A stretch of DNA of 64,000 nucleotides, taken from the NCBI GenBank assembly GCA_035967975.1, contig JAWQFQ010000008.1:1-64000 (forward strand), read 5' to 3'. Under the pieces are notes generated by a model. That model worked only from the letters and a program-made list of their open reading frames with translations, was not told the DNA's origin and did not search any database. Below, piece after piece: positions 43,555 through 53,170 of this stretch. Position 1 is the first letter of the stretch, and every line of letters begins with the position of its first letter. The DNA comes from Scytonema sp035967975 (GTDB taxonomy: Bacteria; Cyanobacteriota; Cyanobacteriia; Cyanobacteriales; Nostocaceae). The position numbers and the translations under genes were made by a program.

Positions 43555-44023
43555 AAGACTAGAAAAGATAAACCATTCACACTCGGTTATTAGCTATTGG
43601 CTATTAGCCATGGTATTGTATTGTGTCAGTGGCGTTGAGTCTGCTGCTTGTGTATCTACAATGTGTTGATAATCTTCACAAAACCGTCGATGCAAGCCAT
43701 TAAACCTCTTGCATAGAGATAATACAAATCATCCCTGCTTGAGAGAAAGGGTGCTGAACAGTAGGGGTGAATACAGCTGTCATTGACAAATGTGAATATT
43801 TGTTTTGTAATTGCAGAAATCGATTACAGGGGTGTCAGGTAAAATATCGTTTCTTTCGTTCATAATTCTTTGCAAACGCTACCCGTGGAACGTTTTGAAC
43901 AGGAATGTTGAGCGTAGTTCCTAGTCATAACGCAACTTTAGTCGGGGTGCGTTTAAATGTACATGGAATTTTATGCTATTCCATATGTGGAATAGCTATT
44001 TTTATTTGCTTGTAAGTTTTAAG

Positions 44024-44518
44024 ATGTCTGAAGAAAAACTGAATCAGCCTCAACTTCCGCCGACGGAGGCTATTGACCATCTCTCAAGTCATCCCGTAGA
44101 AAAGTGGTTTGAATATCCTGTCAGAGTGCAACCCCACCACACTGACTACGCAGGAGTTGCGTGGCATGGAACGTACATCACTTGGATGGAAGAAGCACGG
44201 GTGGAATGCTTGCGGGCGATTGGCATCGACTACTCAGATTTAGTCAATTTAGGCTGCGATTTACCTGTGGTAGAACTTTCAGTACGCTATCACCAGTCAA
44301 TTCAACTGGGTATGCCCGCAGTAGTGAGAACCCGTATGTCTGAGGTCACTGGCGTTCGCATTAACTGGGATTATGTGATTGAATCACTAGATAAGCAAAT
44401 TTTATATGCTACTGCCAAGGTGACTTTAGTAGCTGTAGACCGTGAAAGAGGAAAAATTATGCGCCAATTACCTCCTGCTGTTAAGGATGTCTTGGCACGT
44501 CTGGGAAGCATCTGTTAA
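44024..44518 (+). CDS. Hotdog-fold acyl-CoA thioesterase (YbgC/4-hydroxybenzoyl-CoA thioesterase type)
   Basis: A 164-residue protein. The signature VRVQPHHTDYAGVAWHGTYI followed by TWMEEARVECL has the catalytic Asp in H-T-D-Y-A-G, as in the YbgC/4HBT group. Cyanobacterial members include the 1,4-dihydroxy-2-naphthoyl-CoA hydrolase of phylloquinone synthesis, so this is one possible role, but the sequence alone does not decide. ATG 44024 was chosen; the frame extends to 43973 without a good ribosome binding site. Confidence 0.85.
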   Translation: MSEEKLNQPQLPPTEAIDHLSSHPVEKWFEYPVRVQPHHTDYAGVAWHGTYITWMEEARVECLRAIGIDYSDLVNLGCDLPVVELSVRYHQSIQLGMPAVVRTRMSEVTGVRINWDYVIESLDKQILYATAKVTLVAVDRERGKIMRQLPPAVKDVLARLGSIC

Positions 44519-44591
44519 ATAGTTGTGGTTAGTGGATAGTAGATAGTGGATAGTAATAATTTGTAACAACTAACCACTATCTACTCTCAAC

Positions 44592-44792
44592 CTAATTATT
44601 TTCGGCAGTTGTACTTGGTACATTTTGGGATGGATACATGACTTGTTGCCAAATATCCTGAGGACTAATCCCAAACCCAGCTTTTAATAAAACAATGGAG
44701 ACAGCAACAATAAACGCAGTGTTTGCCTTTGTTTTCATTGATTTTACTAATACTGCGTAGACAATCCAAGCCACAAGTAAGGTTGCCAACAT
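44592..44792 (-). CDS. Small membrane protein
   Basis: A 66-residue protein with two hydrophobic segments (LATLLVAWIVYAVLV, about 2-16; TAFIVAVSIVLLKAGFGI, about 25-42) and a polar tail. AAAGGGGTGTATCT precedes the ATG, a good ribosome binding site, which supports translation. Not recognised as a named family. Confidence 0.6.
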   Translation of the reverse strand: MLATLLVAWIVYAVLVKSMKTKANTAFIVAVSIVLLKAGFGISPQDIWQQVMYPSQNVPSTTAENN

Positions 44793-45492
44793 AGATACAC
44801 CCCTTTCTTTGGAATAATTCTTACTAACAAAAAAATGGATTGAAAAAACAATTTACTGTTTGTAACAATTACAGTTGTAAATGCTATATTTCCCAGGACA
44901 AAATAGCCCCCGTTTTGGGATGAGCCTGTAATTGTTCTGCGAACAATATACAGTATAGCTGTTGAAAAAAACGTATGCCAGAAAACCTTTCAAGAAATTA
45001 TTAATAACTTTTTCTCTAGAGAATCTATAAAATTTCCGTTATCTTTAAGCAAAATAATTTATGTAATAAAAATGGTTAAAATTACGTGTTTATAAGGATG
45101 ACAATAGTTGACAAAGAGGATTTGATATGTATGATTATGTAAATTCTTAAAAGAAGATATGTATTCGTATTCATAAATCAATAGACTTCTCTAAAAATTA
45201 ATTCTGCATTACCCGAAAACCCAGGTATTGCGAGCAAAAACACTATTGCAAACAGAATTGAACTCACCAGTCGTGTAAGCGTTCAGCACTTCAGCCTTCA
45301 GCAGTCAACTTTAGAGTCTGTTTCCCTTGCATTTTATAGTTGTTCCCTTGTCCCATTATAAACACCTAATGATCTCATAAAAGCTGATAGCTGACGGCTG
45401 AACGCTTACGTATTGCGAGCAATACTGATAACTGTGAAAAAACCCAGTTCTGTTAAGAAACCGGGTTAACGATATTTGAACTTATTGCAACT
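44793..45492. other. AT-rich intergenic region
   Basis: No gene seen. Near 45270-45410 there are paired AGCGTTCAGCACTTCAGC / GCTGATAGCTGACGGCTG repeats that could form a stem across about 130 bases. It ends with the dxr terminator. Confidence 0.5.
45441..45467 (-). terminator. Hairpin after dxr (AACCCAGTT...AACCGGGTT)
   Basis: A degenerate member of the AGAAACCCGGT palindrome family lying 26 bp beyond the dxr stop codon. On the minus strand it is followed by TTTTTTCACAG, so it may terminate dxr transcripts. Confidence 0.5.
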
Positions 45493-46689
45493 TTATCTTA
45501 AAAAGATGACTTGCGAGCGGTCTTCTAACTTTGTACTAGCCGTTAAAACTTCTTGTCTTGCCCATTGATCTGCTGCTAAAATGTCGTCTAAAGAAGGATT
45601 ATGATGATTATTTTGTTTGTGGCGATCGCACGCCCATTCAATACAACGAGGAATATCTAAAAAGCGAATTTTCTCTTCTAAAAACAAAGCCACAGCTTGC
45701 TCATTGGCTGCATTTAAAACTGCTGACATCGAACCACCAGCCTCACCAGCAGCATAAGCCAACTTCATGCAAGGGTATTTTTGGTGGTCTGGTTCGCGGA
45801 AGGTTAAGCTACCAATTTTGACTAAATCCAATCTTTCCCAATTAGTGTAAATGCGATCGGGCCAAGATAGAGCATACAATAGGGGTAAGCGCATATCAGG
45901 CCAGCCAAGTTGGGCTAAAACGGAAGTATCTTGCAGTTCGATGAGCGAGTGAATGATACTTTGAGGATGAATCACAATTTCGATATTCTCGTAATCCAAC
46001 CCAAACAGGAAGTGGGCTTCAATCACCTCCAACCCCTTATTCATCAAAGTTGCAGAGTCTACAGTAATTTTACGACCCATTGACCAATTGGGATGCTTGA
46101 GGGCATCTGCAACAGTCACCTCTGCTAACTTTTCGACTTCCCAATCCCGGAAAGCGCCACCAGAAGCAGTCAGCAAGATTTTACGCAAACCACCTTTTGG
46201 GACACCTTGTAAGCATTGAAAAATAGCGGAATGTTCGGAATCCGCAGGTAGTAACTTAACTTGATGTTTTTCAATTAGGGGTAAAACAACAGGACCACCA
46301 GCAATCAACGTTTCTTTATTTGCTAAAGCAATATCTTTACCAGCTTTGATCGCTGCAATAGTGGGTAATAAACCAGCACAACCAACAATACCTGTCACCA
46401 CAGTTTCAGCATCACCGTAGCGAGCAACTTCTATGACTCCAGCATCACCAGCCAGTATAATCGGTTGGGGATCGAGGTCTTTGATTGCTTCTTTCAGTGC
46501 TGGTAACTTCTCCTCAACGCAGATAGCTGCTATACTTGGGCGAAATTGCCGAATTTGAGAAGCTAATAATTCTACATTGTTCCCAGCTGCCAACCCCACA
46601 ATCCGAAATTGGTCGGGGTACTGAGATACAATGTCTAACGTTTGAGTGCCAATAGAACCAGTGGAACCAAGAAGAGTTAAAGCTTTCAC
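45493..46689 (-). CDS. dxr: 1-deoxy-D-xylulose 5-phosphate reductoisomerase
   Basis: Second enzyme of the MEP isoprenoid pathway: NADPH-dependent conversion of DXP to MEP. The 398-residue product has the NADPH motif GSTGSIG (8-14). It has the metal/substrate segments LLPADSEHSAIFQCLQG, LTASGGAFRDW and HPNWSMGRKITVDSATLMNKGLEVIEA (in parts), with a normal C-terminal domain. Start GTG 46689 was chosen because homologues begin MKALTLLGSTG; the longer open frame to 46878 would overlap the divergent methyltransferase gene. Confidence 0.95.
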   Translation of the reverse strand: MKALTLLGSTGSIGTQTLDIVSQYPDQFRIVGLAAGNNVELLASQIRQFRPSIAAICVEEKLPALKEAIKDLDPQPIILAGDAGVIEVARYGDAETVVTGIVGCAGLLPTIAAIKAGKDIALANKETLIAGGPVVLPLIEKHQVKLLPADSEHSAIFQCLQGVPKGGLRKILLTASGGAFRDWEVEKLAEVTVADALKHPNWSMGRKITVDSATLMNKGLEVIEAHFLFGLDYENIEIVIHPQSIIHSLIELQDTSVLAQLGWPDMRLPLLYALSWPDRIYTNWERLDLVKIGSLTFREPDHQKYPCMKLAYAAGEAGGSMSAVLNAANEQAVALFLEEKIRFLDIPRCIEWACDRHKQNNHHNPSLDDILAADQWARQEVLTASTKLEDRSQVIFLR

Positions 46690-46760
46690 AATTTTTTCGG
46701 GATCGACAAACACCACTACTATAAATTGCTTCGGACTCTTAAATAACAGCGATACATATA

Positions 46761-47522
46761 ATGGATAAAGATTTTTACTTACATTACGCTTCAGTTGAAG
46801 ATCAGCACTGGTGGTTTGTTGGTCGTCGCTTGATTGTAAACAAAGTGATTCGCCAGCTGTCGTTACCCAAAAATCCAAAAATTTTGGAGGCGGGATGTGG
46901 AACAGGTGGTAATTTGAGTATGCTAGCTCAATACGGTCAAGTATCAGCGATGGAGTTGGATGAGATGGCTTGCAAAATTGCTATAGCGCGACAAGTGACT
47001 CCAGTTCGCTTAGGTAGTTTACCCGATCGCATTCCGTTTACAGATGAGTATGACCTCATTGCTATACTTGACGTTTTGGAACATTTGGATGATGACTTAG
47101 CAGCACTTTTAGCATTGCATTCCAAATTAAAGCCTGGTGGTTGCTTACTCATCACAGTTCCCGCATACCAGTTCTTATGGAGCCAGCATGATGAAATCAA
47201 TCATCACAAGCGCCGCTATGTGTTAAGAACTTTAAAGCAGGCTGTGAAAAAAGCAGGCTTTACTGTACGTTACGGTACCTACTTTAACTCGTTTCTTTTT
47301 CCTATAATTGCTGGCGTACGTTGGGTTAAAAATTTGTTACCTCTTGAACCTCATAAAGCGAGTAACAGCGATCTCACTCTACCACCGAAACCTGTTAATC
47401 AATTTTTGAGTCTTTTGTTCGCAAGCGAACGTCACTTAGTTGGTCGGGTAGTCTTTCCTTTTGGTGTGTCTATTTTACTTGTGGCACAGAAGCGTAGCGG
47501 AGTGGAGGTGTATGAGTGCTGA
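46761..47522 (+). CDS. Class I SAM-dependent methyltransferase
   Basis: A 253-residue protein with the SAM motif ILEAGCGTGGN (41-51), acidic MELDEMA, and DLIAILDVLEHLDDD. The N-terminus (YASVEDQHWWFVGRR) is that of methyltransferases found in polysaccharide/glycolipid clusters. It overlaps the following GT2 gene by 7 bp and starts the glycosylation cluster, so it may methylate a sugar or lipid-linked intermediate. Divergent from dxr, with a shared 71-bp promoter gap. Confidence 0.85.
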   Translation: MDKDFYLHYASVEDQHWWFVGRRLIVNKVIRQLSLPKNPKILEAGCGTGGNLSMLAQYGQVSAMELDEMACKIAIARQVTPVRLGSLPDRIPFTDEYDLIAILDVLEHLDDDLAALLALHSKLKPGGCLLITVPAYQFLWSQHDEINHHKRRYVLRTLKQAVKKAGFTVRYGTYFNSFLFPIIAGVRWVKNLLPLEPHKASNSDLTLPPKPVNQFLSLLFASERHLVGRVVFPFGVSILLVAQKRSGVEVYEC

Positions 47523-48508
47523 ACCAAATCTATTCTATAGTTATACCGATATATAACGAAGAAGAAAATATACCTGAAATGTACCGTCGTCTCTGTCATG
47601 TTATGGAACAATTAGATGGGGAGACGGAAGTGATCTTAGTTGATGATGGAAGTCGCGATCGCTCCTTAAGTATCATCCGCGAACTCAATGCTTGTGACAC
47701 TCGAGTGCGCTACCTCAGTTTAGCGCGGAACTTTGGGCATCAAATTGCCGTGACTGCAGGTCTAAACTTTGTCCAAGGCACGGTTGCGATCGTCATGGAT
47801 GCCGATTTGCAAGATCCGCCCGAACTGATTTTAGCCATGATTGAGAAATGGCGACAAGGTTACCAAGTGGTCTACGCTCAACGTTTATCTCGGAAAAAAG
47901 AAAGTTTGCTCAAGCGCTCCACCGCTTATGTGTTTTACCGCATTCTCCGCAAGTTAGCTGAAGTAGATATACCCCTTGACACTGGGGATTTTTGCTTGAT
48001 GGATCGACAAGTTGTAGATGCACTTAATGCTATGCCCGAACGCAACCGCTACATTCGCGGTCTGCGGGCTTGGGTAGGATTTCGTCAAACCTCAGTGTGT
48101 TTTGAAAGAAATACACGTTTTGCAGGAAAAGTCAAGTATACTTTTGTGAAATCTTGGGCATTAGCAATTAACGGTATTATTTCTCTGTCAAGAGTTCCCC
48201 TGAAACTAGCAACTTATTTAGGCTTGCTATCAGCTGGGGTTGCCTTGGTTATGATATTGCTCGTGCTTTATTGGCGTTTATTCGACCCTTCCTCTCCATT
48301 AATTGGCTTTACACTCATTACAATTGCTCTTTTTTTCTTAGGTTCTGTCCAACTTTTGTGTATCGGTATTCTTGGCGAGTATATTGGTCGTATTTATGAA
48401 GAGGTTAAAGGGCGTCCTCTTTATACCTTAAAGGAAACTGGAGGAATAACTCAATTGTCTACAATGCAAGCACGCGAATCCTTGAATCATTCTTCCGCTA
48501 TTAAATAG
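47516..48508 (+). CDS. GT2 polyprenyl-phosphate glycosyltransferase (DPM1/GtrB/ArnC-like)
   Basis: A 330-residue protein. GT-A fold with nucleotide-sugar motifs IPIYNEEEN (10-18), VDDGS (42-46) and DADLQDPPE (95-103). Two C-terminal transmembrane helices (about 231-253 and 262-290) follow, then GEYIGRIYEEVKGRPLY, typical of enzymes that move a sugar from a nucleotide to undecaprenyl or dolichyl-type phosphate. GGAGGTGTATGA precedes the GTG start inside the methyltransferase gene. Provides the lipid-linked donor for the downstream GT-C enzymes (inference). Confidence 0.92.
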   Translation: MLNQIYSIVIPIYNEEENIPEMYRRLCHVMEQLDGETEVILVDDGSRDRSLSIIRELNACDTRVRYLSLARNFGHQIAVTAGLNFVQGTVAIVMDADLQDPPELILAMIEKWRQGYQVVYAQRLSRKKESLLKRSTAYVFYRILRKLAEVDIPLDTGDFCLMDRQVVDALNAMPERNRYIRGLRAWVGFRQTSVCFERNTRFAGKVKYTFVKSWALAINGIISLSRVPLKLATYLGLLSAGVALVMILLVLYWRLFDPSSPLIGFTLITIALFFLGSVQLLCIGILGEYIGRIYEEVKGRPLYTLKETGGITQLSTMQARESLNHSSAIK

Positions 48509-48518
48509 GGGAATTACC

Positions 48519-48887
48519 GTGTCTCCACAAGAATTTCTTTTGTTGTTGATGTCTGTATTAGCTAGTGTAGCCGGACAATTTTTTTTAAAAAATGGTGCTC
48601 TTAAATTAGGCAGAGTGAATTTAGCAAGTGCTGTCCATCAAATATTGAGGATTATAAATACACCTGAACTTTTAGTAGGATTGTTTTGCTATGGTTTGGG
48701 GGCTTTAGCTTATATCCTTCTCCTCACCAGAGTCAACCTCAGTGTTGCAGGTCCTGCTGCATCTCTTGTTTATGTTTTCTCAATCATACTCGGTTACTTC
48801 TTTTTTCATGAAACTATCCCTCTGATGCGTGCAGTGGGATTGGGATTAATTGTTAGTGGAGTTTTATTAGTTGTTTGGGCAAGATAA
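48519..48887 (+). CDS. SMR/EamA-type small membrane transporter (ArnE/ArnF-like)
   Basis: A 122-residue protein with four hydrophobic helices (LLLLMSVLASVAGQFFLKNG, LLVGLFCYGLGALAYILLL, ASLVYVFSIILGYFFFHET, AVGLGLIVSGVLLVVWA). The FLKNGAL and GPAASLVYVFS features fit the ArnE/ArnF or small-multidrug-resistance group. Next to a polyprenyl-phosphate GT2, it is likely part of a flippase for the lipid-linked sugar. The GTG start is 8 bp after AGGGGA; the gene is 10 bp downstream of the GT2 gene. Confidence 0.85.
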   Translation: MSPQEFLLLLMSVLASVAGQFFLKNGALKLGRVNLASAVHQILRIINTPELLVGLFCYGLGALAYILLLTRVNLSVAGPAASLVYVFSIILGYFFFHETIPLMRAVGLGLIVSGVLLVVWAR

Positions 48888-48942
48888 AAAAATATCAAAA
48901 TTTGATAAGCTGTTGAAAACAGAAATCAGAAATTTTTGAAAT

Positions 48943-50244
48943 ATGATAAATCCAACTAATCAGGTTTTCAAAAAAATTCAAAAAACGATAAATAAAATGA
49001 ATTATGTAGCTCCCTATATTTCTTTTCCCTTTGCAATGTGGTTATTGAGCCGTCTCATAATTCTCTGTGCCATGTTGTTTGTTGCTCCTCTAATTCCCTC
49101 ACCTCCTAACGGAGTAGCAGCAAAATTTGGATGGGATGTTTTCTCAGCATGGGATAGTCAGTGGTATCACTTAATTACAGAGAATGGTTATGAATTTTCT
49201 CTAGAAAAGAAACAAAATTCTGTGGCTTTCTTTCCGTTATTTCCATTACTAACTCGTGGATTAATGAGCTTCGGTATACCTTTTCACATTTCTGGTACAT
49301 TAATTAATAATTTTGCATTTTTAGCAGCACTCATTATTCTCTATTTATGGGTAGCTGAGCGGTATGATAAAAGCACTGCACAGTGGGCAACTGCTATTCT
49401 TGCATGGTGCCCTTATTCTATTTATGGAACAGTTATTTATACAGAAGGATTGTTTTTATTGTGTAGTACTTCTGCTTTACGAGCCTTTGATAAAAAACAA
49501 TATGCTTGGGTCGGTCTTTGGGGAGCATTAGCAACAGCAACACGAGTCACTGGTATGGCGCTTGTCCCAGCTTTTCTATTGACATCGTGGCTGCAAAAAA
49601 GAACTTTAAAAGCTTTTATTTCCTCTTTAGCAGTAGGTAGTGGTTTGTTTCTCTACTGCTTATATTGTCAATTAAAATTTAATGATGCTTTGGCTTTTTT
49701 ACACGCACAGAAAGGTTGGCGCTCTTCCTATGGATTTGATTGGCAAGGGTGGGGAAAAATATTGATGGAAATTGTTGTAGGTCCAGCTAATGCTGGGTCT
49801 GGATATATTAAAGACTTTTGGTATCCTCTAGGATTCGCCACAATTATCGGCTGTGCCTATTTGCTATGGCTTTATCGACAGAAATTAGGTTCGGTAAAGG
49901 TACGTTATGGGTTTTACTGTTTATGGTTCTTACTTTGGATAATAGCAGGAGATTCCTTAATTAAAATTATTCTTATTTTTGGTGGTCTTATATTACTATG
50001 TTTTTCAATCAAAAAAATTCCTCTAGCTGCTGTTATTTATGGCTTTTGCTCCTATGCGATCGTCCTCAACACGGGATTGACTGCCTCTGTTGAGCGCTAT
50101 GTTTACGCAATTGTACCATTGTCCTATGCTTGTGGGCTGCTGCTTGCCCGGTATCCTCGTTGGGGATATTTAGTAATAAGTTTTTGCGTTATTCCACTTT
50201 TCAGTTTTTCTATACGATTTTGCCAAAAACTTTGGTTAGCCTAA
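48943..50244 (+). CDS. PIG-V/Gpi18-like GT-C membrane glycosyltransferase (copy 1)
   Basis: A 433-residue integral membrane protein with about ten hydrophobic helices. The first loop carries the acidic motif AW70-D71-SQWYHLITENGY typical of PIG-V-like mannosyltransferases, followed by NSVAFFPLFPLLTRG. GT-C enzymes use a lipid-linked sugar and act on the outer face of the membrane. The next gene is a clear paralogue. The acceptor (lipid, protein or glycan) is unknown. Confidence 0.82.
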   Translation: MINPTNQVFKKIQKTINKMNYVAPYISFPFAMWLLSRLIILCAMLFVAPLIPSPPNGVAAKFGWDVFSAWDSQWYHLITENGYEFSLEKKQNSVAFFPLFPLLTRGLMSFGIPFHISGTLINNFAFLAALIILYLWVAERYDKSTAQWATAILAWCPYSIYGTVIYTEGLFLLCSTSALRAFDKKQYAWVGLWGALATATRVTGMALVPAFLLTSWLQKRTLKAFISSLAVGSGLFLYCLYCQLKFNDALAFLHAQKGWRSSYGFDWQGWGKILMEIVVGPANAGSGYIKDFWYPLGFATIIGCAYLLWLYRQKLGSVKVRYGFYCLWFLLWIIAGDSLIKIILIFGGLILLCFSIKKIPLAAVIYGFCSYAIVLNTGLTASVERYVYAIVPLSYACGLLLARYPRWGYLVISFCVIPLFSFSIRFCQKLWLA

Positions 50245-50270
50245 AAAAATAGCATAAAGCGTTTTTCAAA

Positions 50271-51548
50271 GTGATTATGACAAAAGGTCAGACATTGACA
50301 AGCACAATAGGAAAACAAGCCTTCCTGTTTCCGGGTGCGATGTGGCTTGCTAGCAGATTATTCATTTGGGCTGTCATGTTGTTGATTACGCCGTTGCTAG
50401 CAGCACCACCCGGAGGAATTGCACCCACATTTGGTTGGGGGGTGTTTACTGCTTGGGATACCGGACATTATCAAGCTATTGCTACTTCCGGATATGAATA
50501 CCTGAATGATGGGAAGGGACACAATGTTGCATTCTTTCCGTTATTTCCCCTAATTATCCGCGTTTTGATGAATTTAGGTTTGTCATTTGAAGTGGCTGGG
50601 GTACTGGTCAGCAATTTAGCATTTTTCGCAGCTCTTTACCTTCTCTACTTTTGGATTGAGGAAGAGCATGGTGAGAGTGCAGCACGGTGGACGACTGCGG
50701 TGACAGCTTGGTGTCCTCTGTCGGTTTTTGGTACGGTCATTTACACCGAAGCGCTATATCTATTATTTACTATAGGGGCTTTGCGTGCGTTTGATAAACA
50801 GAAGTATGGATGGACTGTTTTGTGGGGCGCGTTCGCAACAGCAACTCGTCCCACAGGAATAGCCCTGATACCCGCTTTTGCGATCGCAGCTTGGCTGCAA
50901 CGCCGATCCCCAATGGCTTATGTAGCAGGTTTAGCCACTGCAATTGGTTTACTTCTGTTCAGCATATATTGTGCGATTGCTTTTGGCGATCCCTTAGCAT
51001 TTATCAACGCACAACGAGGATGGCGTGATTCCCTTGGCTTTGATTGGCTGGCTTGGTGGAAAATGCTGATGCAAATCACAATTGGTACATTCAATTGGAA
51101 GCATGGCTGGATTAAAGATCCCCTACATCCGGCATTGTTTGCATTAATTATTGGTATTAGCTATTGTTTGTGGCACTTCCGTAAAAAGTTAGGTTCTGCA
51201 AAAGTAGATTATGGCATTGCTGTCTTAGTTCTATTGTTGTGGTTACTAGCAGGAGACCCTTTAATTAATACGGTTTCAGTTTTAGGGAGCGTTTACTTGC
51301 TGTGGCGTTTACGCACTCAACTAACTCCAGTGACTGTCAGCTACGGTTTTTGTGGTCTCGGCTTGCTACTTGTCTCTGGCGGCACTTGGTCTTTGAGTCG
51401 TCTTGTCTACGGTATTATTTCACCTAGTATTGCCTTAGGAGTGCTCTTCTCTCGCTATCCTCGTTGGGGATACCTTATGCTGTTTTTCTTTACTGTATTG
51501 CTTGCTACTTTTTCAATTCGATTTGCCCAAGACCTTTGGATCGGCTGA
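50271..51548 (+). CDS. PIG-V/Gpi18-like GT-C membrane glycosyltransferase (copy 2)
   Basis: A 425-residue paralogue of the preceding protein along its whole length (GAMWLASRLFIWAVMLL, AW62-D63-TGHYQAIATSGY, NVAFFPLFPLIIRVL, FGTVIYTEALYLL). Tandem duplication followed by divergence suggests two related transfers in one pathway. The start could be GTG 50271 or ATG 50277. The gene is 26 bp downstream of copy 1. Confidence 0.82.
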   Translation: MIMTKGQTLTSTIGKQAFLFPGAMWLASRLFIWAVMLLITPLLAAPPGGIAPTFGWGVFTAWDTGHYQAIATSGYEYLNDGKGHNVAFFPLFPLIIRVLMNLGLSFEVAGVLVSNLAFFAALYLLYFWIEEEHGESAARWTTAVTAWCPLSVFGTVIYTEALYLLFTIGALRAFDKQKYGWTVLWGAFATATRPTGIALIPAFAIAAWLQRRSPMAYVAGLATAIGLLLFSIYCAIAFGDPLAFINAQRGWRDSLGFDWLAWWKMLMQITIGTFNWKHGWIKDPLHPALFALIIGISYCLWHFRKKLGSAKVDYGIAVLVLLLWLLAGDPLINTVSVLGSVYLLWRLRTQLTPVTVSYGFCGLGLLLVSGGTWSLSRLVYGIISPSIALGVLFSRYPRWGYLMLFFFTVLLATFSIRFAQDLWIG

Positions 51549-51666
51549 GAAACTGTAAGAAAAATCCTTCAAGGTAGGAAAGGTTGACCGCTATCTTTCC
51601 GGTTGAATAGCTTTGCTCATGCGTGAGTAGACCTGAGTAGACTTTATCGAGCGGTAATGGGGTGTA

Positions 51667-53061
51667 ATGAGAAAAATCTCGACCAAAATTGGTACCATCG
51701 GCTGGATGGTCAGTATGAGTACCCTGCTTCTATTTGGGTGCAGCAGTTTGCGACATACATTGTTTCAGTCAGGAGTTTTCGACATTGGAATCTATGACCA
51801 AGTCGTTTACTTAATGAGTCAGGGAAAGCAGCCCGTTTCCTCTTTTTTGGGCTTTCACCATATGGGTAACCATGCCGCTTGGTCAGTCTATCCATTGGCT
51901 TTATTGTATAGAATTTATCCTAGTGTTTACTGGTTATTAGCTGTACAAGCAGTTTCATTAGCCTTGGGTGCTGTACCTACCTGGTATCTGGCTTTACAAG
52001 CAGGACTGAAGGAAACCCAAGCAGTTACAATTGCAGGAGTTTACCTGCTATACCCACTGGTTTTTAACATCAATCTATTTGAATTTCACCCAGAAGTGAT
52101 GGCTGTTCCAGTATTTCTGGGAGTTGTTTTGGCAGCGCGGCTTGGTCAATTAGCTTGGTTTTGTATAGGCACTCTTTTTATTCTGGGCTGTAAAGCCGCA
52201 TTATCGCTGACAGTAGCAGCAATGGGTTTGTGGCTGCTGGTATTTGAGAAACGGCGTTTCTGCGGTATATTTGCCTTAATTGTCGGTATAAGTTGGTTTT
52301 TGATTGCAACTCAAGTTATTATTCCCTTCTACAGTCAAAATGAGGCAGCAGCCGTAGAACGTTACAGCTACTTGGGCGACTCAGTCTTTGAAATTGTTAA
52401 AAATGTGGTGCTCAAGCCCGATTTAGTTTTGGGAAGAGTCTTTTCACTCAAATCTTTAGAATACTTAGCACTTTTAACAGCACCTGTTATTTGGGGGCTT
52501 GTACCCCAACATCTCACGCCTTTAGTCAGTGCGTTCCCTGCTATAACTTTAAACATTCTTTCTGATAAGCCTGCACAACGCGACTTAATTCATCAATATT
52601 CTTTGCCAATACTGCCTTTTTTGATACTCGCTGTTATTTCGAGTCTATCGGCTCACAAAGCATGGCTGCGTTCCAGACGAGCAATCATTTTGTGGACATT
52701 AGTAGCTTTTATAGTCTTGGCAAAATATAGCTATTTTTGGTCGCGATATTTGAGATCAATTGACACTTGGGAAGCAACACGGGAAGCAATTGCTCAAATT
52801 CAAACCCGAGAAGCTGTTTTAACGACTCACAGCATTGCTCCGCATCTAACCCACCGACGTGTAGTCCAGTTTGTAGATGACCTCAGTGGTCCGCTTCCTG
52901 ATTTTGTCGAGTTTAATTATATATTGCTGAATGTGCGCCATCCAGATGGAACTCGGAATCCAGCGTTCGCAAGGAATTTAGTGACTCAATTAAAAGGTAA
53001 TCCATTGTTTGAAATAAGCTATCAACGTGATGATGTTTATTTATTTAAGAAAAAATCGTAA
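51667..53061 (+). CDS. DUF2079 membrane protein
   Basis: A 464-residue membrane protein with about nine helices. The N-terminal region (FQSGVFDIGIYDQVVYLMSQ, FLGFHHMGNHAAW, LYRIYPSVYWLLAVQ) matches DUF2079, a GT-C-like family; Asp in FDIGIYDQ is the probable acidic site. The C-terminal soluble part (ATREAIAQIQTREAVLTTHS) resembles the extracytoplasmic domain of such transferases. Located in the glycosylation cluster; exact role unknown. Confidence 0.85.
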   Translation: MRKISTKIGTIGWMVSMSTLLLFGCSSLRHTLFQSGVFDIGIYDQVVYLMSQGKQPVSSFLGFHHMGNHAAWSVYPLALLYRIYPSVYWLLAVQAVSLALGAVPTWYLALQAGLKETQAVTIAGVYLLYPLVFNINLFEFHPEVMAVPVFLGVVLAARLGQLAWFCIGTLFILGCKAALSLTVAAMGLWLLVFEKRRFCGIFALIVGISWFLIATQVIIPFYSQNEAAAVERYSYLGDSVFEIVKNVVLKPDLVLGRVFSLKSLEYLALLTAPVIWGLVPQHLTPLVSAFPAITLNILSDKPAQRDLIHQYSLPILPFLILAVISSLSAHKAWLRSRRAIILWTLVAFIVLAKYSYFWSRYLRSIDTWEATREAIAQIQTREAVLTTHSIAPHLTHRRVVQFVDDLSGPLPDFVEFNYILLNVRHPDGTRNPAFARNLVTQLKGNPLFEISYQRDDVYLFKKKS

Positions 53062-53141
53062 GTAAGCGTTCAGTTATAGGACTCCTATTTGATTTTTGAA
53101 CAAAACTCGGTACACCTGAATCTTCTGGAATCCTATTCCCT

Positions 53142-53165
53142 ATTGCCCATTGCCCATTGCCCATT
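53142..53165. repeat. CCATTGC heptamer tandem repeat
   Basis: About three head-to-tail CCATTGC units directly upstream of the GT39 start codon. STRR class. Confidence 0.7.
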
Positions 53166-53170
53166 CTCTT

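Larger units (their letters stand above)
42995..44023. other. Non-coding region with RNA-like hairpins and an IS200/IS605-type end
   Basis: No protein gene seen. It holds a long perfect hairpin at 43319-43393 and an IS200/IS605-like right end at 43520-43554, both listed separately. Near 43075-43165 there is TTTCAACTCGTGGATGAAAG and a promoter-like ATGGTACAATAAAC. Confidence 0.5.

Noticed and set aside
46690..46878. N-terminal extension of dxr
   Set aside because: It would overlap the divergent methyltransferase gene, and the conserved protein begins at the GTG at 46689.
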